From Aequorivita echinoideorum (GTDB taxonomy: Bacteria > Bacteroidota > Bacteroidia > Flavobacteriales > Flavobacteriaceae), in contig NZ_JAHCTB010000003.1 of NCBI RefSeq assembly GCF_018476645.1, positions 186,001 through 250,000 on the forward strand: a stretch of 64,000 nucleotides of DNA, in the 5' to 3' direction. The position numbers and the translations under genes are program-made. The notes beneath the pieces were generated by a model, which saw only the letters and a list, made by a program, of their open reading frames with translations, made no database searches and was not told the origin of the DNA. Positions 59,446-64,000 of this stretch are shown piece after piece; position 1 is the stretch's first letter; each line of letters starts with the position of its first letter.

Positions 59446-62400
59446 TTATAGATTGCCCAATTGGTACTGCACCTCAATGGCCTGTTGGTTGTATTGATTG
59501 ATATATTCCAAATGTGTTTGCTTTATCCTGATGGCACTGTTAAGGATGGTGATATAGTTCACATAATCTATTTCGCCTTCCTTGGATGCCAGTTCTGCGG
59601 TTGTTATTTGTTCTTCCGCCAAAAGCAATGCGCCTTCTTCATAATACTGCAATATTTTCTGCGTTTTTTCAAGGGATTTGAACAATTGCGACACCCTACT
59701 TTCGGTGGTTGCCTTTTGCTCCAAATATTGATTTTCTGCCATCATTGCATCTGCCTTGGCTGCCTTTACCCGTGATTTTTGCGGAAAAAACCACAACGGA
59801 ATACTGATTCCTGCCTGATAGGTATTGAATCCCGAAACATCATCCACAACCTGCCGTCCATAAGAAAAGCTGAATTTTGGCAGCAATTCCGATTTTTCAA
59901 CGCCCACATTGGCTTTACTTACTTCGGCTTTCTGCAACGCATATTGCAATATTGGGTTGTTTGCCACCGAAGTTGAATCCAAAGTTGCCATAAAATCCAA
60001 TGGCTCATAAAAACCGTCCACCGTTTCGATGGGTTCATCTGTTCCCAAATATTGTTTTAGGGCACGCTTGGCAATTTCAATATCATCATAGGCTTGTTGC
60101 CTCAACACTTGAATCTGTTGAAACTCTGAAGAGGCTGAAATAAATTCCAACTTACCAGTTTCTCCCGTGTCATAACGAAGTTGGGCAGCGGTCTTGAAAT
60201 TGGCATAAATACTGTCCAATTGGTCTGCAAAACGCAACTGTGCCTTGTAATAATTAATGTGGTCGTATGCTTGCATCACATTGCGCACCAACTGTTGCTC
60301 ACTCGCTACGTAAAACTTCTCTCCCAAGGCAATGCGCTCTTTATAAAACTTGGATTTTGAAAATCCAGAAAGCAAATCTATGTTGCCCTGTTGCACACCA
60401 ATGGTAGTTTGTACCCCGGGAAGATTATTGCCATATTCTTCCTTGCCCGTAAAAACTTGGGTGCTTCCAAGGTCAAAACTGGTGCCTTTCATAGCCTTTT
60501 CCCTTTCAATAAAAGCTTCACTTTCCTTAAGCGATGGATAATTCTTTTTTGCCAAAGCGATGGCTTCATCTACCGTCAAGGTCTTTGGAATTGTTACATC
60601 TTGATTGGTGTCTTGGGCCACCGCAGTTCCGGAAGCCATCAAACCACCCACCATCAACAACACGGTTACAATGTTCGTGGATTTGTTGATATAGCTTACA
60701 TCGCCATTAGTATTGTTTCGTTCCTTTCTCGATTCCAACCAATAGTACAATACCGGAAGGACTACAAGTGTTAAAAATGTTGCTGTGAGCAATCCGCCAA
60801 TAACCACCGTTGCCAATGGTCGCTGTACTTCAGCACCACCAGAGGTAGAAATTGCCATTGGGATAAAGCCCATAATGGCCGCCGTTGCGGTTAGCAAAAT
60901 TGGTCGCAACCTTTCGTGTGTTGCTTCGTATATTCGTTTTTTTAAGTCTGTCATTCCACTTTCTTTTAGTTCATTGAATTTGTTTATCAGTACCAACCCG
61001 TTCAATACCGCTACTCCAAAGAGCACAATAAATCCGACTCCCGCTGAAATACTGAAAGGCATTCCCCTTATCCAAAGGGCAAACACGCCACCAATGGCCG
61101 CCAAAGGAACTGCCATATAAATCATTAGTGATTGGGAAAACGAGCTCAACGCAAAGTAGAGCAATATGAATATTAGGAAAAGAGCGATAGGTACTACAAT
61201 CATCAATCGGTCTGATGCACGTTGCAGGTTCTCAAACGAACCTCCGTAGGTTACAAAATAACCCGGTGGCAGTTTCACTTCCGTTTCCAGTTTTTGCTGT
61301 ATCTCCTCGACCATCGATTTTACATCACGCCCACGAACATTGACCCCTACCGAAATACGACGCGAGGTATTGTCCCTTGAAATCTGCATTGGACCGGGCT
61401 TATAGCTGATGTCCGCTACTTCCTTTAAGGGCACTTGCGCTCCGTTTGGTAAATCGATATATAAATTTTTAAGGCTATTGATGTCCTGTCTGAAGTCCTT
61501 CGCCAAACGAATGACCACATCAAAGCGTTTTTCGCCTTCAAAAATCACCCCTGCCGCTTCTCCTGAAAAGGCGGCACTTACATAATCATTCAGCTTATCA
61601 ACGGTTACTCCGTACTGTGCCATTTTTGCACGATTGTATTCTACAGTCATTTGTGGTAAACCACTCGTGGCTTCCACATTGAGGTCGGCGGCACCGGGAA
61701 CTTTACGTATGACTGCCGCAATTTCCTGTACCTTATCTGCCAACACGCCCAGATCTTCTCCGTACAATTTAATGGCCACGTCCTCACGAACACCCGTAAG
61801 CAATTCGTTAAAACGAAGCTCCACAGGTTGCGTAAACACGAAATTTACACCGGGAACAACTGAAATTTTTTCCTGTATTTTTTCTATGAGTTCTTCTTTG
61901 CTATCTGCGGAAGTCCACTTGCTCTTATCCTTTTCAAGAATGATATAGCTATCGGCAATGTCCATTGGCATTGGGTCTGTCGGTATTTCGGCCACACCAA
62001 TCCTTGAAACCACTGTTTTTACTTCAGGAAATTCATTGATTAAATTTTGAAGTTTTTTTGAGGCTTCAATAGATTCCGTAAGACTGCTCCCTGGTTTTAT
62101 CAAAGCCTGAAATGCAATATCGCCCTCATCAAATTTAGGTATGAATTCGCCACCCATATTGCTGAAAATAAATCCTGCAATCAATAACAGCCCTACCGCA
62201 CCAATAATGACACCAGCCCTAAAGCGAAGTGCGAAATTGAGCAAGGGTACATACGCCCTGTTCAACCCTGACATTATTTTATCGCTGAAACCGTCAATCC
62301 TGTTTTCAAATTTGGCGAACCAACTATTCTGATTTTTGGCAGGCTTTAGGAACATTGACGAAATCATTGGCACGTAGGTAAGACAAAGGATAATGGCTCC

Positions 62401-63861
62401 CAAAACCGCAAATCCGAAAGTAAATGCCATTGGACGGAACATTTTTCCTTCTACACCAGTCAAAAAGAGAATCGGTGTAAATACGATAAGGATAATAAGC
62501 TGACCGAAAAAAGCCGAATTCATCATCGTGCTTGCTGATTCATAGGCTATTTCATCCATTTCTGGCTGGCCAATGGCAGTTGTGGTTTTCTTCATCCGTT
62601 GATGGATGTGGAACACCATACCTTCCACAATGATTACCGCACCATCCACGATGATTCCAAAATCGATTGCTCCCAAGGACATTAAATTTGCCCAAACGCC
62701 AAATTGTTTCATCAAGATAAAGGCGAAGAGTAATGACAGTGGGATTACCGAAGCCGTAATTAATCCACCACGGAAACTTCCCAAAAGCAAGACCAAAACG
62801 AAAATCACAATCAATGAACCTTCAATAAGGTTTTTTTCAACGGTGCTTGTGGTCCTTCCGATAAGTTCACTTCTACTTAAAAACGTATCTATGTAAACGC
62901 CTTCCGGCAGGGATTTTTGTATTTCTGCAATGCGCTTCTCCACATTTTCGACCACGTTACCAGGGCTTTCGCCTTTCAGCATCAGTATTTGTCCCCCAAC
63001 CGTTTCGTGTCCATCTTGGGTAAACGCACCATAGCGCACTTGATTCCCATAGCCCACTTTTTCGGCGACATTCCGCACTAAAACAGGGCTTCCGTTTTGT
63101 GTGGTTACAACGGTGTTTTCCAAATCTTCAAGGCTACGCGCCAAGCCTTCGCCACGAATGAAATTTGCTTGGTGGTTTTTTTCAATATAAGCACCACCAG
63201 TATTGGCATTGTTTACTTTCAGGGCTTCAAAAACCTGATTCATTGTAATGCCAAAACTTTTCAGCTTATTTGGATTTATGGCAACTTCATATTGTTTCAC
63301 ATAGCCTCCAAAAGCATTGACCTCTACCACTCCAGGGACTAATGCCATTTGGCGTTTTACAATCCAATCCTGTATGGTACGAAGCTCCATTGCATCATAT
63401 TTATCTTCGTAGCCTTCTTTTAATTTTAAGGTGTATTGGTAGATTTCGCCCAAACCTGTAGTAATGGGTGCCATAAATGGCGTGCCGAAGCCTTCGGGGA
63501 TTTCTCCAGCGACTTCGGTCAATTTTTCTTGCACCAATTGCCGGGGAAGATAAGTGCCTGCCTCGTCCTTAAAAACAATGGTAACCACAGAAAGACCAAA
63601 ACGGGAAACGGAACGCAACTCGATAACATCAGGAAGGTTTGCCATTGCCAATTCTACCGGATAGGTTACAAATTGCTCAATATCTTCAGTCCCTAAATTT
63701 GGGGCAACGGTAATAACTTGCACTTGATTATTGGTAATATCGGGTACAGAACCCAGATTTATAGTGGCCATAGACCAAATGCCTGTACCTACCAATGCCA
63801 CTATAAAGAGCCCAATAATAAACTTGTTATTAATGGAAAATGAAATGATTTTGTTAATCAT
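59446..63861 (-). CDS. CzcA-type RND pump fused to TolC/CzcC-like outer-membrane factor
   Basis: 1471 residues, longer than a normal CzcA (about 1040). Residues 1 to about 1040 are an RND heavy-metal pump with 12 TM segments. The TM4 motif DFGIIVDGAVIIVE is the HME1-type (CzcA, Zn/Co/Cd) charged signature. After the TM12 segment (TATFLTLVVLPVLYYWLE) and a short exported-type hydrophobic segment, the C-terminal about 400 residues have TolC-like repeats (LTVDEAIALAKKNYPSLKES; LRFADQLDSIYANFKTAAQL). This CzcA-CusC fusion is well known in Bacteroidota. It expels metal across both membranes with CzcB. Confidence 0.93.
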   Translation of the reverse strand: MINKIISFSINNKFIIGLFIVALVGTGIWSMATINLGSVPDITNNQVQVITVAPNLGTEDIEQFVTYPVELAMANLPDVIELRSVSRFGLSVVTIVFKDEAGTYLPRQLVQEKLTEVAGEIPEGFGTPFMAPITTGLGEIYQYTLKLKEGYEDKYDAMELRTIQDWIVKRQMALVPGVVEVNAFGGYVKQYEVAINPNKLKSFGITMNQVFEALKVNNANTGGAYIEKNHQANFIRGEGLARSLEDLENTVVTTQNGSPVLVRNVAEKVGYGNQVRYGAFTQDGHETVGGQILMLKGESPGNVVENVEKRIAEIQKSLPEGVYIDTFLSRSELIGRTTSTVEKNLIEGSLIVIFVLVLLLGSFRGGLITASVIPLSLLFAFILMKQFGVWANLMSLGAIDFGIIVDGAVIIVEGMVFHIHQRMKKTTTAIGQPEMDEIAYESASTMMNSAFFGQLIILIVFTPILFLTGVEGKMFRPMAFTFGFAVLGAIILCLTYVPMISSMFLKPAKNQNSWFAKFENRIDGFSDKIMSGLNRAYVPLLNFALRFRAGVIIGAVGLLLIAGFIFSNMGGEFIPKFDEGDIAFQALIKPGSSLTESIEASKKLQNLINEFPEVKTVVSRIGVAEIPTDPMPMDIADSYIILEKDKSKWTSADSKEELIEKIQEKISVVPGVNFVFTQPVELRFNELLTGVREDVAIKLYGEDLGVLADKVQEIAAVIRKVPGAADLNVEATSGLPQMTVEYNRAKMAQYGVTVDKLNDYVSAAFSGEAAGVIFEGEKRFDVVIRLAKDFRQDINSLKNLYIDLPNGAQVPLKEVADISYKPGPMQISRDNTSRRISVGVNVRGRDVKSMVEEIQQKLETEVKLPPGYFVTYGGSFENLQRASDRLMIVVPIALFLIFILLYFALSSFSQSLMIYMAVPLAAIGGVFALWIRGMPFSISAGVGFIVLFGVAVLNGLVLINKFNELKESGMTDLKKRIYEATHERLRPILLTATAAIMGFIPMAISTSGGAEVQRPLATVVIGGLLTATFLTLVVLPVLYYWLESRKERNNTNGDVSYINKSTNIVTVLLMVGGLMASGTAVAQDTNQDVTIPKTLTVDEAIALAKKNYPSLKESEAFIEREKAMKGTSFDLGSTQVFTGKEEYGNNLPGVQTTIGVQQGNIDLLSGFSKSKFYKERIALGEKFYVASEQQLVRNVMQAYDHINYYKAQLRFADQLDSIYANFKTAAQLRYDTGETGKLEFISASSEFQQIQVLRQQAYDDIEIAKRALKQYLGTDEPIETVDGFYEPLDFMATLDSTSVANNPILQYALQKAEVSKANVGVEKSELLPKFSFSYGRQVVDDVSGFNTYQAGISIPLWFFPQKSRVKAAKADAMMAENQYLEQKATTESRVSQLFKSLEKTQKILQYYEEGALLLAEEQITTAELASKEGEIDYVNYITILNSAIRIKQTHLEYINQYNQQAIEVQYQLGNL

Positions 63862-63957
63862 AGAAAAAGTTTAATGAATTATAAATAGTAGTAAGTTGAC
63901 CACGATTGATATGGGCAACAATAATTTATAAGATACCTGCCGTTGCAGATATTTTTA

Positions 63958-64000
63958 TTAAACTCGTGGGGGTTGAAAAAGGGATTCCAGATATCTGGAA
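63958..64000 (-). CDS. C-terminus of a DUF6660-like protein (partial)
   Basis: Thirteen residues before a TAA at 63958: SRYLESLFQPPRV. The ending FQPPRV is what I know from DUF6660 proteins, small Cys/His-rich genes commonly just upstream of czcA in Bacteroidota. Only the tail is in the window and the gap to the CzcA start is 96 bp. Confidence 0.5.
   Translation of the reverse strand, partial: SRYLESLFQPPRV

Overview
The window looks like a Flavobacteriaceae-type Bacteroidota chromosome. It has AT-rich coding, SusC/SusD outer-membrane genes, TTG/TAnnTTTG-type promoter sequence, an RteC regulator, a Bacteroidetes-type conjugative (Tra) operon, a BfmA/BtgA mobilization protein, and a CzcA fused to a TolC-like partner. 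No rRNA, tRNA or CRISPR array was seen.

Layout. (1) 1-4.9 kb: a restriction/AbiE operon (N-6 methylase-like, AbiEii, AbiEi), a broken HsdS/HEPN-like gene between two copies of a hairpin repeat, and an XRE regulator facing a large palindrome, a promoter and a strongly structured non-coding stretch. (2) 4.9-15.3 kb: SusC, SusD and an S9 peptidase converge on a four-gene group (STAS-like, PAS-AraC regulator, MauE/DoxX membrane protein, small secreted Cys peptide). (3) 15.5-17.9 kb: a PLP acyltransferase fused to an acetyltransferase-like domain. (4) 17.9-43.7 kb: the core of an integrative conjugative element. It carries rteC, a HTH protein, a replication-type pair, an EEP nuclease-like protein, an amidase, tra genes (VirB2/3/4/5/6/8/10/9-like), then mobC (coupling protein), mobB (relaxase), mobA and ssb. 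No integrase lies in the window, so the element probably continues beyond 64 kb or is incomplete. (5) Cargo sits in several slots of the element: a HNH/zinc-ribbon nuclease pair (21.9-24.8 kb), a CBASS-like operon plus a sigma/Panacea pair and an AlbA protein (32.9-38.9 kb), an XRE plus helicase-nuclease cassette flanked by direct repeats (43.8-48.1 kb), and a nuclease/cyclase/AlbA/DUF4365 block (48.3-53.4 kb). (6) 53.4-64 kb: a Zn/Cd/Co resistance module (P-type ATPase, STAS-like gene with a frameshift, permease, Fur/Zur-like regulator, PII-like protein, CzcB, CzcA-TolC fusion, start of a DUF6660-like gene).

The most interesting locus is the operon at 35991-32946 (minus strand). It encodes a 57-residue basic protein, a PLAAT/LRAT-like Cys-His enzyme with a C-terminal membrane anchor, a two-TM NUDIX-like protein, and a CD-NTase whose C-terminus looks like an E2 ubiquitin-conjugating fold with a candidate catalytic Cys498. 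This resembles a type II-short CBASS with a built-in E2 and two possible membrane effectors. Second-tier candidates are the PD-(D/E)XK plus class III cyclase-like pair (50881-48316), the sigma-factor/Panacea pair (36098-37484), the repeat-flanked helicase cassette, and the XRE/palindrome/structured RNA locus at 4.0-4.7 kb. All family calls are from reading motifs; no database search was run.
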